This document shows, piece after piece, positions 1-7,969 of a stretch of DNA of 30,178 nucleotides. The DNA is from CAG-238 sp963601575 (GTDB lineage: Bacteria > Bacillota > Clostridia > Peptostreptococcales > Anaerovoracaceae): NCBI GenBank assembly GCA_963601575.1, contig CAVCFO010000019.1, positions 1 to 30,178 of the forward strand, in the 5' to 3' direction. The stretch's first letter is position 1; each line of letters opens with the position of its first letter. Below the pieces are notes generated by a model. It ran no database searches, was not told the DNA's origin, and was given only the letters and a program-made list of their open reading frames with translations. Both the position numbers and the translations under genes were made by a program.

Positions 1-1
1 G

Positions 2-109
2 GGCACCAGATATTACTACAAAGCCCGCGTGATGGTATATGATGCCCAGGGCGCGCTAGTTGCAAAAACCGAATTAAAACAGTGCAAGTACGCATGCAGA
101 ACTAAATAA
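2..109 (+). CDS. C-terminal end of a probable secreted/surface protein (5' truncated by window)
   Basis: An open frame enters from the window edge and ends at TAA 107-109, giving 35 residues that begin GTRYYYKARVMVYD. The Tyr-rich strand followed by alternating hydrophobic residues resembles the last beta strands of the fibronectin-III/Ig-like modules common at the C-terminus of clostridial cell-wall proteins. This is a family resemblance, not a domain match. The gene is followed 12 nt later by a strong hairpin terminator, which supports this being a true gene end. The function of the whole protein cannot be judged from this fragment. Confidence 0.55.
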   Translation, partial: GTRYYYKARVMVYDAQGALVAKTELKQCKYACRTK

Positions 110-121
110 CTGGATTCAATC

Positions 122-157
122 AGAAGAAAAGCGGCTCTCCCGAGCCGCTTTTCTTCT
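122..157. terminator. Bidirectional intrinsic terminator
   Basis: Perfect 16-bp inverted repeat: arms 122-137 and 142-157 around a 4-nt loop (TCCC). The GC core is GCGGCTC/GAGCCGC and the stem ends in AAGAAAA/TTTTCTT, so both strands have a U-rich tail. It lies between the end of the upstream plus-strand gene and the 3' end of maf on the minus strand, so it probably ends transcription from both sides. Confidence 0.9.
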
Positions 158-242
158 ATAGGCAACGGCGAAGGCAAAACAGCTCACACCGAGCTTCGCG
201 AGGGCCGGCCAGAGGGGTGACTACTCGTTGTTTCCATCTGTT

Positions 243-980
243 TTATAATAGCTGAAGCTCCTCTTCGATTCGCGCCCAGGGCAGGCCAACCACGTTATCG
301 TAGTCGCCATCGATATGATCGATATGCGCTGCGAAGAGGCCCTGGATCGCATAGGCACCCGCCTTGTCGTAGGGCTCATCGGTATCAAGATATGCATCGA
401 GTGCCTCCTCGCTGAGAGGCTTTACGAAGACCTCCGTGACCTCGGCAAAGACCCGGCCGTTTTGGCTCCCTGCCTCGAGGAGAGCGCAGCCCGTAACAAC
501 ATAGTGCCTGCCCGCAGCAAGGCTAGAGAGCATGCGGCGCGCATCGGCCCTATCCTTTGGCTTTCCCATGATCCCGTCCTTATATACGATGGTATCCGCC
601 GCTATGATTATAGGCGCATCGCAGGCATCGCACGCGACGTGCGTGCCGGTCACAGCGGGCTCACCGTGCAAGTCGCACGCGCCGGGCTCAGCGGGCGCCT
701 CACGTGCCTCGATATGACATCGCATGCAGGACATGCCGCCCGCTTCGGGAACACTGCCCGCCTCGCCGCGCGCCTGCCCGGTTTCTTTTAGATATTCAGC
801 TTCTGCGGCCTTCGCCTTTTTTAGCGCTAGGAACATCACCGTCTGCCGCATGCCGCATACGGGCGGAATGTTTTCTTCGATGCTTGCGGGCAGGATAATC
901 GGCTCGATGCCGCGCGAGCGCATCATCTCGATGCGGCGAGGCGATGCGGAGGCCAGAATATATATTTTTCTTTTGTCCAT
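243..980 (-). CDS. maf: Maf-family nucleoside triphosphate pyrophosphatase with a Cys/His-rich insertion
   Basis: Maf proteins hydrolyse (often modified) nucleoside triphosphates to monophosphates and are linked to septum formation and house-cleaning. Family motifs are clear: LASASPRR (residues 9-16), AADT (127-130), GKPKD (139-143), the VTG segment (162-164) and EPYDKAGAYAIQG (202-214). At 245 residues it is about 50 longer than a usual Maf of about 190-200. The extra length is an insertion around residues 66-122 containing Cys85, Cys88, His89, Cys102, His105, His114, Cys117 and Cys120, arranged as CxxCH...CxxH...CxxC. This is suggestive of metal binding but unproven. The start is the ATG at 980-978, preceded by AAAGGT. 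The gene stands alone on the minus strand, convergent with the gene entering at the left edge. Confidence 0.9.
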   Translation of the reverse strand: MDKRKIYILASASPRRIEMMRSRGIEPIILPASIEENIPPVCGMRQTVMFLALKKAKAAEAEYLKETGQARGEAGSVPEAGGMSCMRCHIEAREAPAEPGACDLHGEPAVTGTHVACDACDAPIIIAADTIVYKDGIMGKPKDRADARRMLSSLAAGRHYVVTGCALLEAGSQNGRVFAEVTEVFVKPLSEEALDAYLDTDEPYDKAGAYAIQGLFAAHIDHIDGDYDNVVGLPWARIEEELQLL

Positions 981-1209
981 TTTTCTACCTTTGACTTAGT
1001 TTAGTGATACGAACATTATTGCATAATTTTCACAAAAAGCAAATACCAAAAATATTTACAAAATGCCAAAAATATGATAAATTAGAACGATAGGAACGCG
1101 ATAGTCTTGCGCGCAATCGGCGCAGGGCGAAATTAGCGTGTAAGGAATTCTGAAAAATATAGCAAATACGAAAAATCGCGATACAGTTGATAATATAAAA
1201 TAATACAAA

Positions 1210-2352
1210 ATGAAAAAATTAGCAATTTACATCATGAGGCTAGGCCTCGGCCTGATATATGCGGTTCTGAAGCTCATGCCAACAAGACCGAACAAAGTTC
1301 TTTTTCTGAGCAGGCAGTCGAACAGCATCACGCTCGACTTTGAGATGACGCAGGACGAGCTCAGAACCGAGGATCCGAATATCGAGATAGTCACCATATG
1401 CCACAGGCTCGAGGGGGAGGGGAGCGGTGCACTCGCCTTCGCAAAATCAACCCTCAGAAGCATGTATCACCTCGCGACATCGTCCGTATGCGTGCTGGAT
1501 GCATATTGGCCTGCGGTATCGATTCTCCACCACAAGAAGAACCTGACCGTAATACAGATGTGGCACGCGCTTGGCAAGATCAAGCAGTCCGGCTATCAGA
1601 CGCTCGGAAAGGCATCGGGCAGGGGCAAGGAAATCGCAAGGCTCATGAAAATGCACGAAGGCTACGACTATATCATAGCAGGCGGCAGCGCGTGGAACCC
1701 GTTCTATTGCAAGTCGTTTAGTACGACCGAGGATAAGCTTGTAAATTGCGGCCTTCCGAGGATCGACTACCTGCTGCAGACAGAGGCAAAGAACAAAGAG
1801 AAGGTGCTTTGCGCATATCCAGCGTTCAGAGAAAAAAAGGTGGTGCTTTATGCGCCGACTTTCAGAAAAAATATAGAGCAAAGGTGGCAGGGCCTTGCAG
1901 AGATCGCGGGCGAGGAAAGCGATTTTGTCCTCGTAATCAAGGGACATCCGAACCAGCGCATAGAACTGGGGGAGCTTCCGGATAGGCAAGGCATATATAC
2001 CTGCCCCGAGTTTTCTTCCGCTGAGATGCTGGCGGCGTGCGATTTTCTTATCACCGACTACTCAGCAATAGCAATCGAGGGCGCGGTGCTTGATAAACCC
2101 ACATACTATTTTGTATATGATTATGAGGAATATCGCCAAAAAAACGGCATGAATATCGACCTTTTTGAGACGATGCCTGGCTGCGTGTTCCGGGATGCGA
2201 AGGAGCTTATCGCAAAGCTAGCGGCGGGCGAATATAACGATGATGCTTTGCAAAATTACAGGCGGCGCTACCTCCCGGAGAACCTGGGGACATCCACAAA
2301 ACAGATTTGCGCGCTTATAATGCAAAATCTCGGGCAGAAGAAATCGAAATAG
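1210..2352 (+). CDS. CDP-glycerol glycerophosphotransferase-family protein (TagB/TagF-like)
   Basis: 380 residues matching the CDP-glycerol:poly(glycerophosphate) glycerophosphotransferase family. Visible features are MWHALGKIKQSGYQT near residue 117, the nucleotide-binding part VVLYAPTFR, GHPNQ, and the typical C-terminal motif LITDYSAIAIEGA. Family members transfer glycerol-phosphate from CDP-glycerol to a lipid-linked acceptor at the inner face of the membrane during teichoic acid synthesis. The N-terminus (about 20 residues) is hydrophobic and amphipathic, consistent with peripheral membrane association. It is the first gene of a polymer synthesis and export cluster. No good ribosome binding site precedes the ATG; the region is A-rich, so the start is less certain than the product. 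TagB-like primase versus TagF-like polymerase cannot be separated; the protein is shorter than typical TagF. Confidence 0.85.
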   Translation: MKKLAIYIMRLGLGLIYAVLKLMPTRPNKVLFLSRQSNSITLDFEMTQDELRTEDPNIEIVTICHRLEGEGSGALAFAKSTLRSMYHLATSSVCVLDAYWPAVSILHHKKNLTVIQMWHALGKIKQSGYQTLGKASGRGKEIARLMKMHEGYDYIIAGGSAWNPFYCKSFSTTEDKLVNCGLPRIDYLLQTEAKNKEKVLCAYPAFREKKVVLYAPTFRKNIEQRWQGLAEIAGEESDFVLVIKGHPNQRIELGELPDRQGIYTCPEFSSAEMLAACDFLITDYSAIAIEGAVLDKPTYYFVYDYEEYRQKNGMNIDLFETMPGCVFRDAKELIAKLAAGEYNDDALQNYRRRYLPENLGTSTKQICALIMQNLGQKKSK

Positions 2353-2462
2353 CGAAGGCGCGAGGAATAAGGAAATAACAATATATAAAAAGCTATATTA
2401 TAAAAAGATACAAAAGACACAAAAGATATAAAAAATACAAACAGAGGACACAGAGGACTACG

Positions 2463-3524
2463 ATGGACTTTTTCAAATTTACAAGATGGGCAATCAAAAA
2501 GATGAAGCTTGCGCTTCTTTATTTCCGAAGAATACTCTTTGCGAAAAACCATTTCAAATGCCCATTTTACAAGAAGATAAGGGCGAACCTCTCGGGCGGA
2601 TTTCTCGCCGACCAGTGGATGCTCTATGATTTTGACCACAACGATAAGAGCGAATATCTCTCGGAATTCGACTGGTATCGCTCCCGCTACATAAACGAGC
2701 CGTTCGACTTCGTATGCAATAACAAGATCGCATCGGCGGAGATACTCAAACAATATGTTCGCGTGCCGGAAAGCTATATGATAAAAAACAGGGGTCACCT
2801 CTCGAGCTTTCAAAGCGTTGCGATGGAATATGAGGACGCGCTGAGGCTCCTCAAGGAAAAGGGCTCATACTTCTTCAAGCCCTATGGCAAGGGCAAGGGA
2901 ACGGGCGTCGTAATCATGACATACGATTACGAAAAGGATACGCCCTGCATCGACCTTGAGCCCATTACAAAGGAAGAATTCATAGACTATCTGAAAAAGC
3001 ACGACGACTGGTTCCTAAGCGAAGCGATGAAGCAGCATCATTATCTGGATGAGATCTATGATAAGACGGTAAATACCATCAGGTTCATCACGCTGAAGGA
3101 CCCGAAGACCCACATGTTCAAGGTTTTCTTTGCGGTTCAGCGAATCGGCACGAAGGAGACTATACCTGTGGACAACGGAAGCCGCGGAGGGCTTGTTGCC
3201 AACATAGATTTGGAAACGGGGATTCTCAGCGAGGCAAGGTGCCTTCACAACCGTAATGTCTATAAGGTGCATCCGGACTCGGGAGCGCCTATCGAGGGCG
3301 TGAGGGTTCCAAACTGGGAGCAGCTCAAAGAAGATATGATAGACCTTGCGAATAAGCTGCCATATATGCACTTTATCGCATGGGACATCCTCATAACCGA
3401 AGAGGGGCATTGCATCATCGAGGCGAATACATCATCCGGTGTGAATATAATTCAGCTATGGGGCGGGCAGCGCCACAAGGAGCTGGGCGATTTTTATCGC
3501 TACCACGGAGTAATCAAGAAATAG
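2463..3524 (+). CDS. Sugar-transfer-associated ATP-grasp enzyme
   Basis: 353 residues of the ATP-grasp superfamily, most like the sugar-transfer-associated group found in polysaccharide and teichoic acid loci. ATP-grasp enzymes use ATP to form an acyl-phosphate and then an amide or related bond. Expected elements are present: FFKPYGKGKGTG (residues 137-148, nucleotide loop), SEA with Glu187, VNTIRF (203-208), GGLVANID (242-249), WDIL with Asp308, and EANTSSG (320-326) for metal binding. The ATG at 2463 is preceded by AGAGGA. The 110-nt gap upstream is A-rich with short repeats of AAAGATA and AGAGGACAC; no terminator is seen, so co-transcription with the preceding gene is likely. Substrate unknown; decoration of the polymer with an amino acid or similar group is inference. 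Confidence 0.85.
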   Translation: MDFFKFTRWAIKKMKLALLYFRRILFAKNHFKCPFYKKIRANLSGGFLADQWMLYDFDHNDKSEYLSEFDWYRSRYINEPFDFVCNNKIASAEILKQYVRVPESYMIKNRGHLSSFQSVAMEYEDALRLLKEKGSYFFKPYGKGKGTGVVIMTYDYEKDTPCIDLEPITKEEFIDYLKKHDDWFLSEAMKQHHYLDEIYDKTVNTIRFITLKDPKTHMFKVFFAVQRIGTKETIPVDNGSRGGLVANIDLETGILSEARCLHNRNVYKVHPDSGAPIEGVRVPNWEQLKEDMIDLANKLPYMHFIAWDILITEEGHCIIEANTSSGVNIIQLWGGQRHKELGDFYRYHGVIKK

Positions 3525-3532
3525 GAAAGCTT

Positions 3533-4132
3533 ATGAAGTACATAATAATGGCAGACGGCAAGGGCACGCGCTGGCAAAACTACAACGACATACCAAAGCA
3601 CCTGATCAAAATCGGCGGTGAGACCCTGCTTGGGAGGACCGTCAGGCTACTTGGCGAGATGGACGCGGGAGCCGAGGTGATAATCACCTCGCACGACCCT
3701 CGCTACGAGTTTGCCGGAGCACGTCGCTACGAGCCAAGGCACAATCTGCTCGAGATCGACCGCTTTACAGAGGAGCTCATAGAGGATAATATTTGCTTCC
3801 TCTACGGAGATACATATTATTCTGAAGATGCAATCGCAACAATTGCAGATGCAGAGCCTGAGGATATACTCTTCTTTGGAAACGAGCGGGCGATAGTTGC
3901 AATCAAGATCGCAGATGGTGAGAAATTCAAATATCATGTCGACAGGGTACGAAAGCTTTTTCTTGACGGAAAAATAGAAAAATGCATCGGATGGCAGGTC
4001 TACCAGTCGTTTCTGGGCCTTGCCTTCGGAGAAAAAAATATAGACGCAAAATTTGTTTTGCTAAAGGATGGTACAGAGGATTTTAACTCCCCTGAGGATT
4101 ATAACAGGAGGAAAGAAAAGAATGGGATTTAA
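3533..4132 (+). CDS. NTP-transferase (MobA-like nucleotidyltransferase) domain protein
   Basis: 199 residues from ATG 3533, with AGGAAAG just upstream and only 8 nt after the previous stop. A longer frame reaching back to 3380 would run inside the previous gene and is not supported. The N-terminus MKYIIMADGKGTRW followed by PKHLIKIGGETLLGRT matches the GxGTR...PKxL...G signature of sugar-phosphate nucleotidyltransferases. A central FLYGDTYY resembles the metal-binding Asp region. Such enzymes make NDP-activated sugars or alcohols, here most likely a precursor for the surface polymer; the actual substrate is not readable from sequence. Its last 11 nt overlap the start of the next gene, suggesting translational coupling. 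Confidence 0.8.
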   Translation: MKYIIMADGKGTRWQNYNDIPKHLIKIGGETLLGRTVRLLGEMDAGAEVIITSHDPRYEFAGARRYEPRHNLLEIDRFTEELIEDNICFLYGDTYYSEDAIATIADAEPEDILFFGNERAIVAIKIADGEKFKYHVDRVRKLFLDGKIEKCIGWQVYQSFLGLAFGEKNIDAKFVLLKDGTEDFNSPEDYNRRKEKNGI

Positions 4133-6365
4133 GAGAAAAGTCCTGGACATGCTGGCGCTGAGATCTGTTTCGAAGGGTTTTACGGGCGGTGAAGCGCGCC
4201 GCTGGGTGCGTGAGGTTTATAGACATAAGACGAGGGATTACGGATTTTCGCGCAGGGAGACAAACTGGGCGATAAAGCACGGATTCATGCCGGAGCAGGT
4301 TGCGGCGCTCGGAATAAATAACGAGAATGTCGATGAATATATTTCGGCCAGAGATTATTCGTATTTGCGCCCGCTCAATGGCACATACAGCAAGTGGATC
4401 ACGGACAAGGTAACGGTACATACGATTTTCAAGCCGTTTCGGAGGTACATGCCAAAGCTCTATTTTCAGATCAGCAAGAGATTCGACGAGACTGTCGTAA
4501 TCCCACTTGAGGATGGCAAGCTTGATGCAAGCTTTGAAGATATCTTTGCATTGATCAAAGAAAAGGGCGAGGTGAGCCTTGCGCAGGCAAACGGCGTTTC
4601 AACATCGACGCTTGCATATAGAGACGGCAAATTCAGCTTTGACGGCCATCTCTACGGAGAAGATGCCTTAAGGAAAAAGCTCTCAGAGTTTGCCGCAACC
4701 CTGGTTATAAAGGAAAAGGTAAGGACGGGCGACGTGGTCGATAACGGCGTGCTGAACCTGATAGTTTTTAACGAATTTGGGGATAATCCGGTTATCGGTG
4801 ATGCATATTTTGTTTTCGACGAGTATGAGACAAAATCCGTGCGCACGCTCGAGCAGAGAAAGGCAGACAGCCTGGAAGAAGAGGACGTTCTGGAGGATAG
4901 ATTTAGGAAGACGCGCGCAGAGGCTGTAGACGAAAAGACGGGGATCTGGCGCGGCAAGCCGGTTCCGCATTGGGACGAGATAAAGGACGTAATAAATCGC
5001 CTTTGTATTTTCGTGCCGCAGCTTGAGTTTTTCGGCGCCCAGATCGTAATAAACGATGACGGATTCAAGATCACCGCGCTCATCAATCAGCCGGAATATC
5101 CGACCTGCAAGCCGTTTAGCAAACAGACGAGCGCATATCTTTTCAGAAAGGTAGCACAAAAGAAAGAGGCATATTCTAGGAGCGGCACGAGATTTTCACG
5201 TGGCGCAAAGAAGGTAAAGCTCAAGGTAAGGGCGAGATTTGCAAAGATCTTCTATCCGAAGGGACTCGTGCCATATCTAAGCATCCGCTGGATAGGCGAT
5301 GTCTGGAAGGATTTTGTCACAAACAAGGATACCACATTCAGGCAGAAAATGTGGGCATACAGACATGGCTTCCTTTCATATAGGCTTTTGCAATATGGAA
5401 TTACCAAGGAAAACCACGAGGAGTTCATCTCGGACTTCGAATATAAATGGCTCAGGCACATCAATCCGAAGTACAGAAAGTGGATGGAAGACAAGATTAC
5501 CGTCAAATATGTCTGCTCGGACTATAACGAGTGCTTTCCGGAATATTATTATCACATAATTTGCAAGAACGGCAACAACAAGGTGATTTCGATGATGGAC
5601 CTTCCAAAAGGATATACGAATTCCTTCGAAGACATCTTCCGCCTCGTCGAGGAAAAGGGCGTGCTTGCGCTCAAACCCGACGAAGGCTCGCACGGCGACG
5701 GATTCTACAAGTTCACCTGCGAGAACGGAAAATACCAGCTAAACTATAAGGATGTGACGAAAAAGCAGGTTCTAGACATACTCGAGGATATCGAAAACCA
5801 GTATCTCGTAACAGAATATATCAATATGTGCGACGAGCTCAAGGCAGTCTATGACGGCGCGGTAAATACAGTTAGAATGATCGTATTTAAGAAAGACGGG
5901 CGCGAGCCAGAGGTTTGCAATGCCTATGTGCGTTTCGGCTCGAAGGCAACGGGCGCTGTTGACAACGTGGGCGCAGGCGGAATGACCGCAACCATAGATG
6001 TGGCGACGGGGCATTTTCATGACGCAAAGATCGTCCGAAACAATTCTATCGAGGACTGCCATATTCATCCTGATACCGGAGTTCCAATCGACGGATATCT
6101 GCCGCACTGGGATCAGGTCAAGAAGCAGGTGCTGGATGTAACGCGCTCCATCAAACAGCTCGAATTCTTCGGAGTCGACCTTGCGGTTACAAATGAGGGG
6201 ATCAAATTCCCTGAGATCAACAGGTTCCCGGACTATCCTGCGGTAGAAAAATATGCGAAAGAGACGAGAGAATACTTGCTCGAAAGACTTGAGGCGAAGA
6301 AGCGCTTGTACGGATACGAGGATAACAAGAACAAGACGCTGATTCACCTTCCTGAGAGGAGCTAA
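4122..6365 (+). CDS. Tandem ATP-grasp protein with a degenerate N-terminal copy
   Basis: 747 residues from ATG 4122, chosen because AGGAGG lies at 4106-4111. The protein is an internal duplication: copy 1 about residues 15-345, copy 2 about 395-725, both carrying the same landmarks (KW.xDK.TV, SFEDIF.L..EKG, PHWD....., QLEFFG). Copy 2 keeps ATP-grasp residues: ALKPDEGSHGDGF, VNTVRM, FFGVDL and PEINRFPDYP. In copy 1 the aligned positions read SLAQANGVSTST, VLNLIV, FFGAQI and TALINQPEYP, so the Lys of the nucleotide loop, the Arg, the Asp and the metal-binding Glu are lost. Copy 1 is probably a non-catalytic scaffold or binding domain. The gene overlaps its upstream neighbour by 11 nt and sits 2 nt before the permease. 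It likely acts with the single-domain ATP-grasp enzyme at 2463. Confidence 0.85.
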   Translation: MGFKRKVLDMLALRSVSKGFTGGEARRWVREVYRHKTRDYGFSRRETNWAIKHGFMPEQVAALGINNENVDEYISARDYSYLRPLNGTYSKWITDKVTVHTIFKPFRRYMPKLYFQISKRFDETVVIPLEDGKLDASFEDIFALIKEKGEVSLAQANGVSTSTLAYRDGKFSFDGHLYGEDALRKKLSEFAATLVIKEKVRTGDVVDNGVLNLIVFNEFGDNPVIGDAYFVFDEYETKSVRTLEQRKADSLEEEDVLEDRFRKTRAEAVDEKTGIWRGKPVPHWDEIKDVINRLCIFVPQLEFFGAQIVINDDGFKITALINQPEYPTCKPFSKQTSAYLFRKVAQKKEAYSRSGTRFSRGAKKVKLKVRARFAKIFYPKGLVPYLSIRWIGDVWKDFVTNKDTTFRQKMWAYRHGFLSYRLLQYGITKENHEEFISDFEYKWLRHINPKYRKWMEDKITVKYVCSDYNECFPEYYYHIICKNGNNKVISMMDLPKGYTNSFEDIFRLVEEKGVLALKPDEGSHGDGFYKFTCENGKYQLNYKDVTKKQVLDILEDIENQYLVTEYINMCDELKAVYDGAVNTVRMIVFKKDGREPEVCNAYVRFGSKATGAVDNVGAGGMTATIDVATGHFHDAKIVRNNSIEDCHIHPDTGVPIDGYLPHWDQVKKQVLDVTRSIKQLEFFGVDLAVTNEGIKFPEINRFPDYPAVEKYAKETREYLLERLEAKKRLYGYEDNKNKTLIHLPERS

Positions 6366-6367
6366 AT

Positions 6368-7174
6368 TTGGGTATACTGAAAGAAATTTTGAAGGACCAT
6401 ATTGACTACAGGAAGCAGCTTTTGCGCCTTGCGAAGGCGGATCTAAAAAAGACCTATAGCGGCGCGGTTTTAGGCTGGGGATGGGCGCTCATCAAACCGG
6501 CGATACTTATATTCGTATTCTGGTTTGCCTTCACCCTCGGACTTCGAAAGGGCGGCGATGTGGACGGCTATCCGTTCTTCCTCTGGCTGATTGCGGGCAT
6601 GATCCCGTGGTTTTACATGAGGGATATGATCACGGGCGGCGCGAATTCCATAAGGCGCTACAGATATTTGGTCACGAAGATAAAATTCCCGGTTTCGACC
6701 ATACCGACCTTTATCAGCATGGCGAATATGGTGGTGCATCTGGGGCTGATGGCGATTCTTATCGGAATCTATATAGCCTTTGGATATAGGCCGACGATAT
6801 ATTATCTGCAGCTGCCGCTTTATATGCTGGAGATGTTCCTATTCTTTACGGTTTGGGGGCTGTTTGCGGGGATGCTGTCGGCGATAAGCAAGGACTTCCT
6901 GAATCTGGTAAAATCGCTGGTGCAGGCGCTGTTTTGGCTGTCGGGAATACTATATGATGCAAATTCGATCGACCATGCGTGGATACGGGAGATTTTGCTC
7001 TTCAATCCGGTGACCCTCATCGTAAACGGATATAGGAACGCGCTCATAAAGCAGGTTTGGTTCTATGAGAACCCGGCGGAGCTTCGGAATTTTGCAATAA
7101 TTTTCGTGATCATGCTCGCGCTTGCGCTGTGGGTATATAAGAAGCTACAGAAGGATATACCGGATGTTCTGTAA
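6368..7174 (+). CDS. ABC-2 type polysaccharide/teichoic acid export permease (TagG/Wzm-like)
   Basis: 268 residues with about six membrane segments and no ATPase motif, typical of the permease half of teichoic acid and O-antigen exporters. The start is TTG 6368, 2 nt after the preceding stop, supported by AGAGGAG at 6355-6361 with 6-nt spacing. Family-like features are the N-terminal LRLAKADLKKTYSGAVLGWGWALIKP-type region (long motif at residues 20-45), where an amphipathic helix leads into the first membrane span, and the C-terminal FNPVTLIVNGYRNAL segment. It is paired with the ATPase gene that follows and should carry the finished polymer across the cytoplasmic membrane. Confidence 0.9.
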   Translation: MGILKEILKDHIDYRKQLLRLAKADLKKTYSGAVLGWGWALIKPAILIFVFWFAFTLGLRKGGDVDGYPFFLWLIAGMIPWFYMRDMITGGANSIRRYRYLVTKIKFPVSTIPTFISMANMVVHLGLMAILIGIYIAFGYRPTIYYLQLPLYMLEMFLFFTVWGLFAGMLSAISKDFLNLVKSLVQALFWLSGILYDANSIDHAWIREILLFNPVTLIVNGYRNALIKQVWFYENPAELRNFAIIFVIMLALALWVYKKLQKDIPDVL

Positions 7175-7195
7175 TCCGCGAAAATGGAGACTGAT

Positions 7196-7969
7196 ATGAC
7201 AAAAACGGTAATAGAGTTTGAGAATGTAACAAAGACTTACAAACTTTTCAGAAGCGACAGGCAGCGATTCAAGGCTGTCTTTAGCAAAAATGCAAAATGC
7301 AAGAAAAAGATAGCGGTAAACGACTTATCTTTTAAGATAGAAAAAGGCGAAACCGTGGCGCTTTTCGGAAAGAATGGCGCGGGAAAATCCACGATTCTTA
7401 AGATGATCACGGGGGTTGCCTATCCGACCAGCGGAAAGATCACGGTCGAGGGCAGGGTCGGCGCGCTGCTTGAGCTTACGGCGGGGTTTGACCCGGAGTT
7501 CACAGGACGCGAGAATATTTTCTTTCGGGGGCAGCTCTTCGGGCTGTCAAACGAGGAGATAAAGGAGCTTGAGCCTGGGATAATCGAATTTGCAGACCTG
7601 GGGGATTATATCGACCAGCCGACGAGGACATATTCTAGCGGAATGAAGGCGAGGCTCGGATTTGCGATAAATTCTAGCATAAGACCGGAAATTTTGATAG
7701 TTGATGAGGCGCTGAGCGTGGGGGACAGCGAGTTCAAGAAAAAGTGTGTGGACAGGATCAACAAGATAGTGAACGAAGAGGATGTGACCTTCCTTTTCGT
7801 AACCCATTCGACGGGCGTTGCAAAATCCTTCTGCAAGAGGGGGCTGGTGCTGAAGCAGGGAAAGCTCCTTCTGGACAGCGGAATTGATGAGGCGATAGAA
7901 TTTTACCAAAAGACTTTGGAAGAAGATGAGAAGAAAAAAAAGAAAGGGAAGGGGATATTTGAGCAATGA
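7196..7969 (+). CDS. ABC transporter ATP-binding protein for polymer export (TagH/Wzt-like)
   Basis: 257 residues. Walker A GKNGAGKS, the signature YSSGMKARLGFA, Walker B ILIVDEAL, and the H-loop VTHS are all present. The sequence between Walker A and the signature, with LLELTAGFDPEFTGREN, is characteristic of polysaccharide and teichoic acid exporters. ATG 7196 is preferred over the in-frame ATG at 7184 because GGAG (7186-7189) lies 6 nt before 7196. The protein lacks the long C-terminal substrate-binding or extracellular extension seen in some Wzt or TagH proteins and ends in a Lys-rich tail. Its stop overlaps the start of the LCP gene (ATGA, 7966-7969). Confidence 0.92.
   Translation: MTKTVIEFENVTKTYKLFRSDRQRFKAVFSKNAKCKKKIAVNDLSFKIEKGETVALFGKNGAGKSTILKMITGVAYPTSGKITVEGRVGALLELTAGFDPEFTGRENIFFRGQLFGLSNEEIKELEPGIIEFADLGDYIDQPTRTYSSGMKARLGFAINSSIRPEILIVDEALSVGDSEFKKKCVDRINKIVNEEDVTFLFVTHSTGVAKSFCKRGLVLKQGKLLLDSGIDEAIEFYQKTLEEDEKKKKKGKGIFEQ

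Noticed and set aside
315..791. 158-codon plus-strand frame opposite maf
   Set aside because: Maf motifs establish the minus strand as coding; the plus frame has no family features.
3380..3532. Extended N-terminus of the nucleotidyltransferase
   Set aside because: It lies inside the preceding gene, and ATG 3533 has a ribosome binding site and the family N-terminus.
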